In this document: positions 37,501-46,273 of the stretch, in pieces
How the letters are laid out: every line of letters begins with the position of its first letter
Position numbering within the stretch: the first letter of the stretch is position 1
Notes under the pieces: model-generated
What the model was told of the DNA's origin: nothing
What the model saw: only the letters and a program-made list of their open reading frames with translations
The model's database searches: none
Translations under genes and position numbers: made by a program
Source of the DNA: Ruegeria sp. R13_0
GTDB lineage: Bacteria > Pseudomonadota > Alphaproteobacteria > Rhodobacterales > Rhodobacteraceae
Direction: 5' to 3'
DNA: 64,000 nt
Assembly: GCF_017743995.1 (NCBI RefSeq)
Contig: NZ_JAGHRB010000008.1
Coordinates: 124,001 to 188,000, forward strand

Positions 37501-38847
37501 TGGGGGGAAGAGTTCGGGCAGGCGGTGGTGCCGCCGCGTAAAACCTCGGGCGGTAATACGGTTCGTGCTGACCTGAAGCTCAGCGACTTTCAGAAGCTGA
37601 TTGGCGATACGTCGGGAGAGCTGGCGCAGGCCTCACCCGTTGATGACCTGCTGAAACGCGTGGTCGGCCCGCATATCCGCAAACTGCCTAGCCCCGATGT
37701 GCAAGCGATGCAAAAGGCAGTGGACGAGGCGCTGAGCGCTGCCATGCGCATGGTTCTGCATCACCCCGAGTTCCAATCCGTCGAAGCACAATGGCGCAGT
37801 CTCGATCTGATTGCACGCAGTGTTGAGGATGACGATACGCTCGACGTGGTTTTGTATGACGTCTCGGCCGAAGAGATCGCAGCGGATTTGGCCGCCGAAG
37901 AAGATCTGGCAAAAACCGGTCTGGTTCGGTTGTTGACCGAAGAGCCGTTGGACGAAGAAAACGGGCGCGGTGGATATTCCGCGCTGATCGGGCTTTATAC
38001 CTTTGAGGAAACGCCGCCTCATGCAGAACTGCTGGGCCGTATTGGCCGCGTTGCGGCCCATGTGGATGCGCCGTTCATCAGTGCAATCACTCCGGCCTAT
38101 CTGGATGTGAAGCCCGAGGACCGTCACCCGCTGGTCGTCGATGCCTGGGATACCCTTCGCGCGATGCCCGAAGCCGGGCATGTCGGTCTGGCCTCTCCCC
38201 GGTTCCTGCTGCGGCGGCCTTACGGCGCCAAGTCTGAGCCGATCTATGAGTTCGATTTTGAGGAATTCACCGAGTCCGAGGGTCTGCGCGGTATGCTTTG
38301 GGCCAATCCGGCGGTTCTGGTGACGATCCTGTTGGCGCGGTCCTTCAAGCAAAATGGCAAGGCGATGAATTTGGGCTCGGTCATGAGCTTGGGTGGCATA
38401 CCTTACCATTTCGTCAATGACCGCTACGGCGATCAGGTGGCGCTGCCGTGTACCGAACGTAATATCACGCTGCCCAAACACGAACATTCGGTCCAGCGCG
38501 GCTACATGCCGGTGCTGTCGGTCAAAGGCCGCGATGAAATCCGGCTGGGCTCGTTCAACTCGGTTGCCGGGCAGGAGATTCTGGGCCCGTGGTCCGGTAT
38601 GCCCGCGCCTGCGCCGTCGCCGGATGTGCCTGCTGCGCCCGAGGCTGATGAGGATGGCGATCTGGATTTGGATCTGGACCTCGACACAAGCGACGACGAT
38701 GATTTCGACCTAGATCTGGACCTCGGAGATGACGACAGCGGTGATCTTGATGATCTGCTGGCGTCATTTGGCGACGATGATGGCGGTGACGATAGTGATG
38801 ATGACGATATGGACCCCGAACTTGCTGCACTGCTGAACGATCTGTGA
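34558..38847 (+). CDS. Giant fusion: TssB, acidic repeat linker, TssB-like and truncated TssC-like domains
   Basis: A 1429-residue protein. Residues 1-165 are a full TssB (first 44 residues identical to TssB at 21135). Residues 168-870 are an Asp/Glu-rich repeat linker. From about 876, RIALFGDFSGRAARG begins a second TssB-like fold (to about 1000). Then a TssC-like domain (about 1020-1355) has VLHHPEFQSVEAQWRSLDL and GLASPRFLLRRPYG. The TssC C-terminal domain is missing; an acidic tail (1361-1429) replaces it. Some alphaproteobacteria have a second TssC-type protein (TssC40 or ImpD), to which the last part may relate. Roles as a sheath cap, anchor or length gauge are inference. The gene overlaps the sodium-channel gene. 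Confidence 0.85.
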   Translation: MADSSQKFIARNRAPRVQIEYDVELYGAEKKVQLPFVMGVMSDLSGKSTVETPAVSDRKFLEIDVDNFDDRMKAMAPRVEFAVPNTLTGEGNLAVDLTFEKMADFTPAQIASKIEPLRKLLEARTQLSTLMAYMDGKTGAETLIEKVLADPALLGALAGSTLPEQDNEATLDALRDMMPEDAPADNSVEDALASLPEVETAEAQDQSADILSDLAADAPEDAPEDTAVADALSSLPSSVEPEAPVDDSADVLSNLAASAPEEAAQDTSLTDALSSLPETEVTEVADTSGDILAELADAAPADEVEDTAADDILSSLPDVEITAEEDASDDILSDLARVEPDDEPEDTSVADALSSVPEVDLSDVSDDTTDVLADLADAAPETTEVEDVASDILSDLSDLGTEEVEDSSVSDALASLPETDVADEGDGSDDILSDLADSALDIEVEEDTLGDVLASVPEVEVASETDQSDDILSELADLELEETEEDGALDAALSSLPDTDEEVAEDHSDILSDLADAAPEEVDEDVDLDGLLDDLAEKAPDEADEPAAEDILASVHELDSTDETDPLEDILGDLASEDQPDPEAEASDLDDLLADLADSSDEAQPEEDVLDDILGDLVEAEADEVDEADVENVLADLAEEPDGHLDDLLNDLGSDEDTSALTDEAADDLEDLLGDLEETSDDASDDLDALLGDLESEPDSDAASDDLDALLGDLEGGDETEDVDTDDLDALLADLGDDVEDEDAGGDDLDALLNDLGSDDDSPAEAGAADDLDALLADLGDDEGGSDDLDDLLNDLGADEDNEASSDEPTDDLDALLGDLDLDNDGEADDLDALLGDLDADDASDDTAELDDEPQLAFGRMSADRPDPERLKRTRFRIALFGDFSGRAARGQIETGDALAARKPIILDPDTVEEVIEGFATDLVLPIGKDGAGIKVKLKELDDLHPDELYEKVELFDGLSGLKSQLSAGGTADHAAKQLIGWGEEFGQAVVPPRKTSGGNTVRADLKLSDFQKLIGDTSGELAQASPVDDLLKRVVGPHIRKLPSPDVQAMQKAVDEALSAAMRMVLHHPEFQSVEAQWRSLDLIARSVEDDDTLDVVLYDVSAEEIAADLAAEEDLAKTGLVRLLTEEPLDEENGRGGYSALIGLYTFEETPPHAELLGRIGRVAAHVDAPFISAITPAYLDVKPEDRHPLVVDAWDTLRAMPEAGHVGLASPRFLLRRPYGAKSEPIYEFDFEEFTESEGLRGMLWANPAVLVTILLARSFKQNGKAMNLGSVMSLGGIPYHFVNDRYGDQVALPCTERNITLPKHEHSVQRGYMPVLSVKGRDEIRLGSFNSVAGQEILGPWSGMPAPAPSPDVPAAPEADEDGDLDLDLDLDTSDDDDFDLDLDLGDDDSGDLDDLLASFGDDDGGDDSDDDDMDPELAALLNDL
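35059..37167 (+). repeat. Acidic repeat region with LD-motif-like units
   Basis: The linker of the giant fusion. Its first part has about nine units of roughly 40 residues, each with a DALSSLPE-type and a DILSDLA-type short helix separated by acidic spacers. Its second part (36139-37071) has eleven exact LDxLLxDL octamers, such as LDALLGDL and LDDLLNDL, 15-30 residues apart. DNA units like GATGATCTGGACGCTCTGCTGG recur, so slippage or recombination could change the copy number. Confidence 0.85.
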
Positions 38848-38881
38848 CGGCGCGGTGAACGAGAATTGGAAGGAACGGTAA

Positions 38882-40984
38882 ATGGCTGAGAGTCTGCAAA
38901 GTAAAGAGTGGCCGCTTCGGATAACGGGGTCGTATATCTATGGTGAGGATGATCTTGTCATCAGGCGGGCCGTCGTCTCGGAAGAGCTGGGAAAACTGAC
39001 CGAAATTCAGGTCGAATTCCTGTCGGAAAAGACTACGATTTCGTTGGACAAGCTGCTGGGCAAGGTGATGACCATCCATCTGGCCGCCGACGGGGCCGAG
39101 CGAAAATTCACCGGCACGATCGTGAGGGTGGAGCGGCTGGCGCTGCGCGATGGTTATGTACAGTTTCTGGCCGAATTGCGCCCTTGGTTCTGGCTGCTGA
39201 CGCAGACCACCGACAGTCGCATCTTTCAGGAAATGACCGCCGTGCAGATCATCGAAAAGATTTTCGGTGAATACGGGCTTACGGATTTCAGAAAAAGCCT
39301 GCGCGCCACTTACCAGCAGCGCGAATATTGCGTGCAATATCGCGAAACGGATTTCGATTTTATCTCGCGCCTGATGCAGGAAGAGGGCATTTACTACTAT
39401 TTCGATTACACGAATGCCGAAGACAAGAATGAGACGCTGGTCATGTGCGACGGACCAAACGCGCATACGCCGATTGCCGGGGACGCAAAGGTCGAATTCC
39501 GGGGCGGGGATGACTACAGCCAACGTCTTGGCGACTCGGTCACCGAATGGGCCGCGTCCGAGACGATCCGGCCCGGAGTTGTCTCGCTAGGCGATTTTGA
39601 TTTCGAAAAGCCCAAGGCATCGCTGGATGCGCGGGCTAAAACGCCGACTGGTGCAAAGCACGGGTTCAAGGACAAGCTGGAGCTTTACGATATCCCTGGT
39701 CACTACAAGGAAACCGGGCCGGGCAATACGCTGGCCAAGGTGCGGATGACGGCCGAGGATGCTCTGTTCGACCGGCGGCGCGGGCGGGCTTCGGTCCGGG
39801 CGCTGGAAACCGGTCGCAAGTTCACGCTGCAGGATCATCCCGACAAGGCGGAGAATGCGGAATACCTGATCACCAAGGCGCGGTATTTTCTTCAGACCAC
39901 CGAAGGTTATGGATTTGCCAAGAACGATAAAGATCTGGACACCGGTGCGCTGGAGTTTCCGGAGGACAGCAATGAGATGTTCATGGTTGAGTTTGAAGCC
40001 CAGCCCGGCAAAACCGAATTCAAGTCGCTGCGCACGATCCCGTGGCCCGAGATTTCGGGCCTGCATACGGCCATCGTAACCGGCAAGGCTGGTGAGGAAA
40101 TCTGGACTGACAAATACGGTCGCATCAAGGTGCAGTTCCATTGGGACCGCGAAGGCAAGAAGGACGAAAAGACCACCTGCTGGGTGCGGGTTGTCACCCC
40201 TTGGTCGGGTAAGAACTGGGGTATGGTCAGCATCCCCCGGATCGGGCAGGAGGTTGTCATCCAGTTCGAAGAGGGTGACCCGGATCGGCCGATCTGCACG
40301 GGTATGCTCTATAATGCCGACACCATGCCACCCTATGCCTTGCCTGCAAACCAGACGCAAACCGGGATCAAGACGCGGTCCTCGAAACAGGGCAGTGCCG
40401 AGACGTTCAACGAACTGATGTTCGAGGACAAGAAAGACGCTGAACTCGTGCGCTTTCAGGCGCAGAAGGATCACGAGAAGCTGGTCAAGAATATGTCCAC
40501 GATCACTATCGGCTACGACAAGCTGGACAAGGGTGGCAATGGCGGTGACGGCTGCCTCAGCCAGGTGGTCAAGAAGAACGTGGATGAGACGATCAAGGAA
40601 GGTGACCATACCTTCACCATCGAGAAGGGTAACCAGACGGTCAGCATCAAGACTGACCAGACCGAGACCATCGAGGGCAAGTCCACCCGCACAGTGACGG
40701 GTAATCATGCCGAAACGATCAAGGAAGGCGACAAATCCACGACGGTCAAGATGGGTGATATTCAGGTCGATGCCAAAATGGGCAAGATCACAATGACCGC
40801 AATGAAGTCGATCGAATTGAAGGTTGGTGGCTCTTCGATCAAACTGGACCCGACAAGCATTACTATCAAGAGCACGATGATCAAAGTGCAGGCCAATGCC
40901 AAGTTGGATGCAAAAAGCCCGATGACGACGGTCAACGGTGACGCCATGCTGACCCTCAAGGGCGGCCTGACCATGATCAACTAA
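38882..40984 (+). CDS. vgrG: VgrG (TssI), T6SS spike protein
   Basis: A 700-residue VgrG. The N-terminal gp27-like part has REYCVQYRETDFDFISRLMQ, the gp5 OB-fold has GRIKVQFHWDREGK and CWVRVVTPWSGKNWGM, and the C-terminal beta-prism has repeating short strands. The protein ends soon after the prism, so there is no fused effector domain. It forms the spike on the Hcp tube and carries the PAAR tip. GGAAGGAA lies upstream of the start. Confidence 0.96.
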   Translation: MAESLQSKEWPLRITGSYIYGEDDLVIRRAVVSEELGKLTEIQVEFLSEKTTISLDKLLGKVMTIHLAADGAERKFTGTIVRVERLALRDGYVQFLAELRPWFWLLTQTTDSRIFQEMTAVQIIEKIFGEYGLTDFRKSLRATYQQREYCVQYRETDFDFISRLMQEEGIYYYFDYTNAEDKNETLVMCDGPNAHTPIAGDAKVEFRGGDDYSQRLGDSVTEWAASETIRPGVVSLGDFDFEKPKASLDARAKTPTGAKHGFKDKLELYDIPGHYKETGPGNTLAKVRMTAEDALFDRRRGRASVRALETGRKFTLQDHPDKAENAEYLITKARYFLQTTEGYGFAKNDKDLDTGALEFPEDSNEMFMVEFEAQPGKTEFKSLRTIPWPEISGLHTAIVTGKAGEEIWTDKYGRIKVQFHWDREGKKDEKTTCWVRVVTPWSGKNWGMVSIPRIGQEVVIQFEEGDPDRPICTGMLYNADTMPPYALPANQTQTGIKTRSSKQGSAETFNELMFEDKKDAELVRFQAQKDHEKLVKNMSTITIGYDKLDKGGNGGDGCLSQVVKKNVDETIKEGDHTFTIEKGNQTVSIKTDQTETIEGKSTRTVTGNHAETIKEGDKSTTVKMGDIQVDAKMGKITMTAMKSIELKVGGSSIKLDPTSITIKSTMIKVQANAKLDAKSPMTTVNGDAMLTLKGGLTMIN

Positions 40985-40996
40985 GGGGGCAGCGCG

Positions 40997-41608
40997 ATGA
41001 CAGACCGTTTTTCCGGAATGACCAAAACGCCCCAGATGCCTGCTGCGCGCATGCTGGCCGATGCAAATGCACGTCTGAGCGTCAAGCTTGAGGCCCCGGC
41101 CAGTGCGCCCTTGGATGTGGTGTTGACTGAATTGGATGAGAAAGGCGCAGTGATCGATATCCTGCGCCTTCTGGGGGTGGCCTTGCCTGCCCGAGAGCGT
41201 GTGTGGTGGTCTTGTCTGGCCGCGCGCGACTATATCGGTGAGGCCCCGGACAACAACACACCCGCACTGGCGGCGTCCGAGGAATGGGTGTTTCGCCCTA
41301 CGCCCGAGAATCGGGAAAAGGCCGAAGCTACAATCGAGGTGGCCGAACCGGATGATGAGACGATAAACTGCGCCATGGGGGTTCTCTATGCGGAGGGAAC
41401 CCTGGGAACCGGTGATCTGGCGACCATGCCCGCGCCGCCCGGCGCGGCCGAGATTTTGGCCTTTGCCATGAATATTGTTGCAATGGACAATCACGAAGAG
41501 GATTTTGACGCCTACGTGCAGTTGCTGATCGACCGCGGGGTCGATATTGCTCGGGGTGGGAATGGTAAGCTTGACCGCAAGGAAGACGGTTTGGAGACAG
41601 AGGAGTAG
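40997..41608 (+). CDS. T6SS accessory protein between vgrG and PAAR, possibly DUF6931
   Basis: A 203-residue soluble, acidic protein with no signal peptide or membrane helix. It has a VWWSCLAARDYIGEA stretch and a helical middle. Its size and position resemble the DUF6931 proteins often encoded beside PAAR genes, but I can only suggest this. It starts 12 bp after vgrG and ends 3 bp before the PAAR gene, so it may load or steady the PAAR tip, or serve as an adaptor for an effector. Confidence 0.65.
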   Translation: MTDRFSGMTKTPQMPAARMLADANARLSVKLEAPASAPLDVVLTELDEKGAVIDILRLLGVALPARERVWWSCLAARDYIGEAPDNNTPALAASEEWVFRPTPENREKAEATIEVAEPDDETINCAMGVLYAEGTLGTGDLATMPAPPGAAEILAFAMNIVAMDNHEEDFDAYVQLLIDRGVDIARGGNGKLDRKEDGLETEE

Positions 41609-41611
41609 GAC

Positions 41612-41920
41612 ATGGGATTTCCGCAAGCCCGCGTCACAGATATGCATTTGTGCACGTTGCCGGCCCCGCCGCCAGCGCCGCCGCCGCCAGCGCCAGTTCC
41701 GATGCCGATCATGCCGCCCTGCTGCCCCACGGTTCTGGTGTCAAAACTGCCCGCGGCACGTGTAACGGATCTGGCCACGCCCGCTTTCCCGCATCCAATT
41801 GTGAAAGGGTCAGCAACAGTGTTGATCAGCAAGCTTCCAGCAGCGCGGGTTACAGATAATTGCGCCTGTGGTGGCCTCATTATACCGCCGTGCTGCCCCA
41901 CCGTACTGGTCGGAGGATGA
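41612..41920 (+). CDS. PAAR-repeat spike tip protein
   Basis: A 102-residue protein with PAAR repeats: KLPAARVTD occurs twice, and CCPTVLV occurs at both ends of the core. A Pro-rich stretch lies near the N-terminus (PAPPPAPPPP). Several cysteines could help bind a metal at the tip. There is no extension for a toxin. It should sharpen the VgrG spike. GAGGAG overlaps the previous stop and serves as the ribosome-binding site. Confidence 0.9.
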   Translation: MGFPQARVTDMHLCTLPAPPPAPPPPAPVPMPIMPPCCPTVLVSKLPAARVTDLATPAFPHPIVKGSATVLISKLPAARVTDNCACGGLIIPPCCPTVLVGG

Positions 41921-41930
41921 AGACAAACGA

Positions 41931-43358
41931 ATGACGGTCACTTTGAAATTCCAATCCACCGGCGTGGTCCCGGGCGACGGGCGCCCGGTCTCGATGCAGG
42001 GGGGCTCTTTGACCGTAGGGCGTGGGGCGGCCAATGACTTGGTCCTGCCTGACCCTGAAAAGACGCTGAGCAAAAGCCATTTCGTGATTGAAGATCACAA
42101 TGGAAACGTGGTGATTGTTGATCTGTCGACAAACGGAACTTTTCTGAACTACTCGAAAATCCCACTAGGTCGGACACCGACGCCGCTCAACAATGGCGAC
42201 GTGCTTGCTGCGGGCGGGTACGAGATGGTTGTCGAAATCGGGGCGGACCTGCCCAGTTTCGAAGAATCGATCCCGCAGCCGGTGCAACAGGCGGGGGTGT
42301 CTCCGGGTATGTCCCAGAACGCGCCGGATCCGATGGCATTGTTGGACGATGCCGCTCCGGGCGGGGATTTTCTGGATGACCTTTTGGGCGGTGACGCCAA
42401 AGGGCCCGGGCAGATTTCCACGCCTGACCCGATGGATGAACTGCTGCCACCTTTGGAGGATGACGATCCGTTCTTTGCCAAGCCCAAGGATGTGCATGCG
42501 GATATGGGCGCAAGCGATGCGATGCATAACCCGTCGGCCAGCGACGCGTTTACCGCACCCTCCGCAGGCGGAGCGAACCTGATCCCTGATGACTGGGATG
42601 ATGATCTGCTGTCGCCCTCGGGCGGCTCTGCCTCGGATCCATTTGCCGCGCCTGAACCGGCGCGTCCGGAACCCACCGCGCCGCCTCCGATCAAGCCAAA
42701 GCCGGGCAGGCAAGCCGAGGTAGCTCCGCCCTCCGAACCGGTTGAGGCAGAAAAACCCGTTCCGACCGGCGGTGGCGATCAATCCGCTGCCCGTGCCTTG
42801 CTGGAGGCGTTGGAGGTCGACGATCTGCGTATCGACGACGCCGATTTGCCTGCCACGATGGGCCGTATGGGCCGTGTGTTGCGGGTGATGATCACCGGCT
42901 TGCGGGAAATCCTGATGACCCGCACCTCGATCAAGTCAGAGTTCCGTATCGAACAGACCATGATCAATGCGGGCGGCAACAACCCGTTGAAGTTCTCGAT
43001 CAGCCCGGAACAGGCGATTGAGGCCTTGGTCAAACCGCGTGTCAAAGGCTACCTTGCCTCGGAAGAGGCGACCGAACAGGCATTGAACGACATCAAGGCG
43101 CATGAGGTTGCGATGGTCACTGGCATGGAGGCCGCGCTCAAAGGCGTTCTGGCCCGGCTGGACCCCGAGGTGCTGGCAGGAAAAATTGAGGGTTCCGGCA
43201 AACTTGGGTCACTTTTTAAAGGTAAAAAGGCTCAGTACTGGGAAGTGTACGAGAAGATGTATGCTGATATCTCGGATCAGGCAGAGAATGACTTTCACGA
43301 TCTCTTCAGCCGGGAATTCGCGCGCGCGTATAAAGAACAGCTGGAAAAGCTGAAGTAG
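41931..43358 (+). CDS. tagH: FHA-domain T6SS regulator (TagH/Fha)
   Basis: A 475-residue protein. The FHA domain (about 10-105) has VGRGAANDLVLPD, SKSHFVI and STNGTFLN, the phosphothreonine-binding pattern. A Pro/Asp-rich linker follows, with FLDDLLGG near residue 145 that resembles the repeat motif of the giant fusion. The C-terminal region (about 300-470) is the T6SS FHA-associated domain. The start at 41931 gives MTVTLKFQS; a longer frame would overlap the PAAR gene. In Agrobacterium the Fha protein binds phosphorylated TssL, and the kinase, phosphatase and TssL motif are all present here. Confidence 0.93.
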   Translation: MTVTLKFQSTGVVPGDGRPVSMQGGSLTVGRGAANDLVLPDPEKTLSKSHFVIEDHNGNVVIVDLSTNGTFLNYSKIPLGRTPTPLNNGDVLAAGGYEMVVEIGADLPSFEESIPQPVQQAGVSPGMSQNAPDPMALLDDAAPGGDFLDDLLGGDAKGPGQISTPDPMDELLPPLEDDDPFFAKPKDVHADMGASDAMHNPSASDAFTAPSAGGANLIPDDWDDDLLSPSGGSASDPFAAPEPARPEPTAPPPIKPKPGRQAEVAPPSEPVEAEKPVPTGGGDQSAARALLEALEVDDLRIDDADLPATMGRMGRVLRVMITGLREILMTRTSIKSEFRIEQTMINAGGNNPLKFSISPEQAIEALVKPRVKGYLASEEATEQALNDIKAHEVAMVTGMEAALKGVLARLDPEVLAGKIEGSGKLGSLFKGKKAQYWEVYEKMYADISDQAENDFHDLFSREFARAYKEQLEKLK

Positions 43359-43397
43359 CGCCCCATCGCGGGCGGCAAGAACAAGGGAGGGCAGCCA

Positions 43398-44738
43398 TTG
43401 TCCTGGGACAGCAAGGTGCTTTGGACCGAAGGGTTGTTTCTGCAGCCCCATCACTTCCAGCAGGCGGATCGGTATACCGAGGCGCTGGTGGCTGGTCTCG
43501 CACGCCGGGTCACGCCTTATGCGTGGGGTGTCAGTGCGTTAGAGATCGATGATGAAGTGCTCAAGGTCGGTCAGTTTGCCTTGAAATCGTGCTCGGGTCT
43601 GACACCGGACGGGCAGGTATTTCGCGTGCCGCAGGCCGAAGATCACCCTCCTGCGCTGGAAGTGCCAGAGACAATCAAGGATTGCGTCGTCTACCTAACG
43701 GTTCCGCAGCGGCGGCAGGGTGCCTCAGAGGTGGATCTGAGCGGGGCCGAACAATCGGTCAGCCGTCTACGCCCGGCTGAGCAGGAAATCACCGATGTGA
43801 TGAGCCAACAGAAAAAGCCTGTCACGTTGGGTGTGGGCAAACTCCGATTGCAGTTCGCGCTGGAAGTGGATGATTTGGCGGATAAATTGGCGATCCCGAT
43901 TGCCAAGATCATCGAAATGCGCCCGGACAAAGAGATCATTCTGGATCGCGGTTTCATCCCATCTGTGTTGGACGTGCGCGCCGCCGCTGCGCTGGCCGGA
44001 TTCATGAATGAGCTTGAGGGGATGCTGTCGCACCGCATGCAGGCCTTGGCAGGGCGTCTTTCGGATGGAGGGCCAGCCAAAGGGGCTGCCGAGATTTCGG
44101 ACTTCCTGCTGTTGATGACCATCAACCGCAACCTGCCCTTGGTGCGCCATTTCGCCAATATCGAAAACGTGCATCCCGAACATGTCTACCGTGTCTGCGC
44201 CGCGCTCGCCGGTGAGCTGGCGACCTTCATGAGCACCGAGAAAGAGGCCGTGCAATTCCCGGCCTACCAGCATGACGACCTGACCGCCTCGTTCGCGCCA
44301 GTCATTCGAACCCTGCGGCAATATCTGAGCTCGGTGTTGGAGCAGACGGCGGTCTCAATCCCACTGGAGGCACGGAAATACGGTATCAGCGTGGGCGTGA
44401 TTGCCGACCGCAAGCTTATCGGCAACGCCGGTTTCGTGCTGGCCGTGAACGCAGATATCCCGGCCGAGGACGTACGCCGTCATTTCGCCGGGCAAGCCAA
44501 AACCGGCCCGGTTGAGGAAATCCGTCAATTGGTGAACTCGGCCCTTCCCGGTATCACGCTGCGCCCGTTGCCGGTCGCTCCGCGGCAGATTCCATATCAC
44601 TCCGGTGTCGTCTATTTCGAACTGGATGCCGCCAGCCCATACTGGGGCAAGATGACCACCTCGGGTGGGATCGCGGTTCATGTATCGGGGCAATATCCGG
44701 GACTTGAGATGGAGCTGTGGGCGATCCGCAACCAATAA
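43398..44738 (+). CDS. tssK: TssK, baseplate-membrane connector (TTG start)
   Basis: A 446-residue TssK with the family opening SWDSKVLWTEGLFLQPHHFQ. The start is TTG at 43398, set by the sequence match and by GGGAGGG 6 bp upstream; no ATG fits. TssK trimers link the baseplate wedge to TssL and TssM. It follows the FHA gene by 39 bp. Confidence 0.96.
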   Translation: MSWDSKVLWTEGLFLQPHHFQQADRYTEALVAGLARRVTPYAWGVSALEIDDEVLKVGQFALKSCSGLTPDGQVFRVPQAEDHPPALEVPETIKDCVVYLTVPQRRQGASEVDLSGAEQSVSRLRPAEQEITDVMSQQKKPVTLGVGKLRLQFALEVDDLADKLAIPIAKIIEMRPDKEIILDRGFIPSVLDVRAAAALAGFMNELEGMLSHRMQALAGRLSDGGPAKGAAEISDFLLLMTINRNLPLVRHFANIENVHPEHVYRVCAALAGELATFMSTEKEAVQFPAYQHDDLTASFAPVIRTLRQYLSSVLEQTAVSIPLEARKYGISVGVIADRKLIGNAGFVLAVNADIPAEDVRRHFAGQAKTGPVEEIRQLVNSALPGITLRPLPVAPRQIPYHSGVVYFELDAASPYWGKMTTSGGIAVHVSGQYPGLEMELWAIRNQ

Positions 44739-44836
44739 GAGTGAACGTGATCACTGGCGGCGCCAAAACAATTTGATAGGGCTTGATATGTGGGTCACAC
44801 TCGTGACGCGGAAGCCTTAGGGGAACAGGTCAAAGA
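44739..44836 (+). other. 98-bp spacer between tssK and tssL
   Basis: One of the larger gaps inside the T6SS operon. It holds the short palindrome GTGATCAC (near 44749) and a small hairpin GTCAC-ACTC-GTGAC. There is no T-run and no open frame with a ribosome-binding site. A secondary promoter for tssL-tssM-tagF-pppA is possible but not shown. Confidence 0.35.
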
Positions 44837-46273
44837 ATGTCCGACAAAGATCCATTTGCCGAACCGGACGACACCGACAAGACGGTCATTCGCCCCAATC
44901 CCGGTGGGCGACGTCAGGCGGGTGGCATGCCGCAACAGCCGGCTCCGCAGCAACCAGCCGGATATCCCGATCCGATGCAGGTGGCACAGCCCGATCCTAT
45001 GGCGCAACCGGCGCAGGGCGGCGCGGGATACGGGGTGCCTCAACCCCAGACGCCTCAATCCCGGCCTGCCTCGGGCGGGGAAGAGGTTGCGACCACCGGT
45101 ATGAACCGGCTGAACGCCTGCGCCGCGTCGCTGTTTTCTTTGATAAGCCGTATTCGCAACCGTGCGCAGCATATGGACCCAGACAAGCTGCGCCAAAGCG
45201 TTGTGGCCGAGGTACGCGCGTTTGAAAATGCCGCTTTGCAGGCGGGCATTGCGGCGCAGACCGTCAAGATCGCACGCTATGCTTTGTGCGCGACTTTGGA
45301 CGACGTTGTTTTGAATACACCGTGGGGTGGCCAATCCAGTTGGGCGACCCAGTCGCTGGTGGGCACCTTCCACCGAGAGACCGTCGGCGGTGATCGCTTC
45401 TATGACCTGCTGGCACGTCTCGAACAGGACCCGGCCAACAATATTGAGCTGCTGGAATTCGTCTACATGTGCCTCTCGCTTGGGTTTGAGGGGCGCTTGC
45501 GCGTCGAACAGGGCGGCGCGGACAAGCATATGCAGATCCGTCAGGGTCTGGCGCGGATCATTCGCGCGCAGCGTGGTGACGTGGAACGGGATCTCGCTCC
45601 GCATTGGGAAGGGGTCGATAAACCATACCGCGCCCTCAGCCTGTGGAAGCCGGTCTGGATCGCTGTTGGCGTGACCGCTCTGCTGCTACTGATCGAATTT
45701 GGCGGGTTGTCTTATCTGCTGTCCAACAAGACAGAAAACCTTGTGGGACAAATGTCGGTGATTGATGCTGGCCGGGTGACAGAGCTGCAGCGCCGCGCCC
45801 CGCCGCCGCCTCCGCCACCGCCGCAAGCCCAGCCGCAGGTCGAAAAGGTCGTTGCTTTCCTGCAGCCCGAGATCGACGAAGGGCTGGTTGAGGTCTTTGA
45901 GAAGGGCAACACGCTGATTATCCGGGTCAAGGGATCGGGCATGTTCGGGTCGGGTTCTGACCACTTGCAGGACAAATTCAAGGAACCGGTACGCCGTGTG
46001 GCTGTAGCGCTAGACGGAGAACCCGGAGGGGTGATCGTGACCGGGCATTCGGACAACGTGCCAATCCGCTCATCACGCTTTCCGTCCAACCTTGCGCTGT
46101 CTCTGGCACGGGCCAAATCGGTGATGAACCAGATGGCGGGTGAGATTTCCGATCCCGACCGCCTAAGCGCCGAAGGCCGTGCCGATAGCGAACCGATTGC
46201 CGACAACTCGACCCGCGAAGGGCGGGCCACGAACCGCCGGATCGAAGTCCTGCTGGTTCAGGAGGAGAACTGA
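44837..46273 (+). CDS. tssL: TssL with C-terminal OmpA-like peptidoglycan-binding domain
   Basis: A 478-residue extended TssL. The N-terminal tail contains DKTVIRPNPGGRR, with Thr16 in the TVIRP motif; in Agrobacterium an N-terminal threonine of TssL is phosphorylated by PpkA and bound by Fha. The DotU/IcmH cytoplasmic domain spans about 85-265, with one membrane helix at 272-295. A poly-Pro stretch and an OmpA domain (about 345-475, ending TNRRIEVLLVQ) follow. The OmpA part should hold the complex to peptidoglycan, which may matter because no TssJ is present. It overlaps tssM by 1 bp. Confidence 0.95.
   Translation: MSDKDPFAEPDDTDKTVIRPNPGGRRQAGGMPQQPAPQQPAGYPDPMQVAQPDPMAQPAQGGAGYGVPQPQTPQSRPASGGEEVATTGMNRLNACAASLFSLISRIRNRAQHMDPDKLRQSVVAEVRAFENAALQAGIAAQTVKIARYALCATLDDVVLNTPWGGQSSWATQSLVGTFHRETVGGDRFYDLLARLEQDPANNIELLEFVYMCLSLGFEGRLRVEQGGADKHMQIRQGLARIIRAQRGDVERDLAPHWEGVDKPYRALSLWKPVWIAVGVTALLLLIEFGGLSYLLSNKTENLVGQMSVIDAGRVTELQRRAPPPPPPPPQAQPQVEKVVAFLQPEIDEGLVEVFEKGNTLIIRVKGSGMFGSGSDHLQDKFKEPVRRVAVALDGEPGGVIVTGHSDNVPIRSSRFPSNLALSLARAKSVMNQMAGEISDPDRLSAEGRADSEPIADNSTREGRATNRRIEVLLVQEEN

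Noticed and set aside
39587-41647. Minus-strand open frame of 686 residues
   Set aside because: It is opposite vgrG and the accessory gene. The composition (many His, Arg, Gly) is typical of antisense frames in GC-rich DNA.
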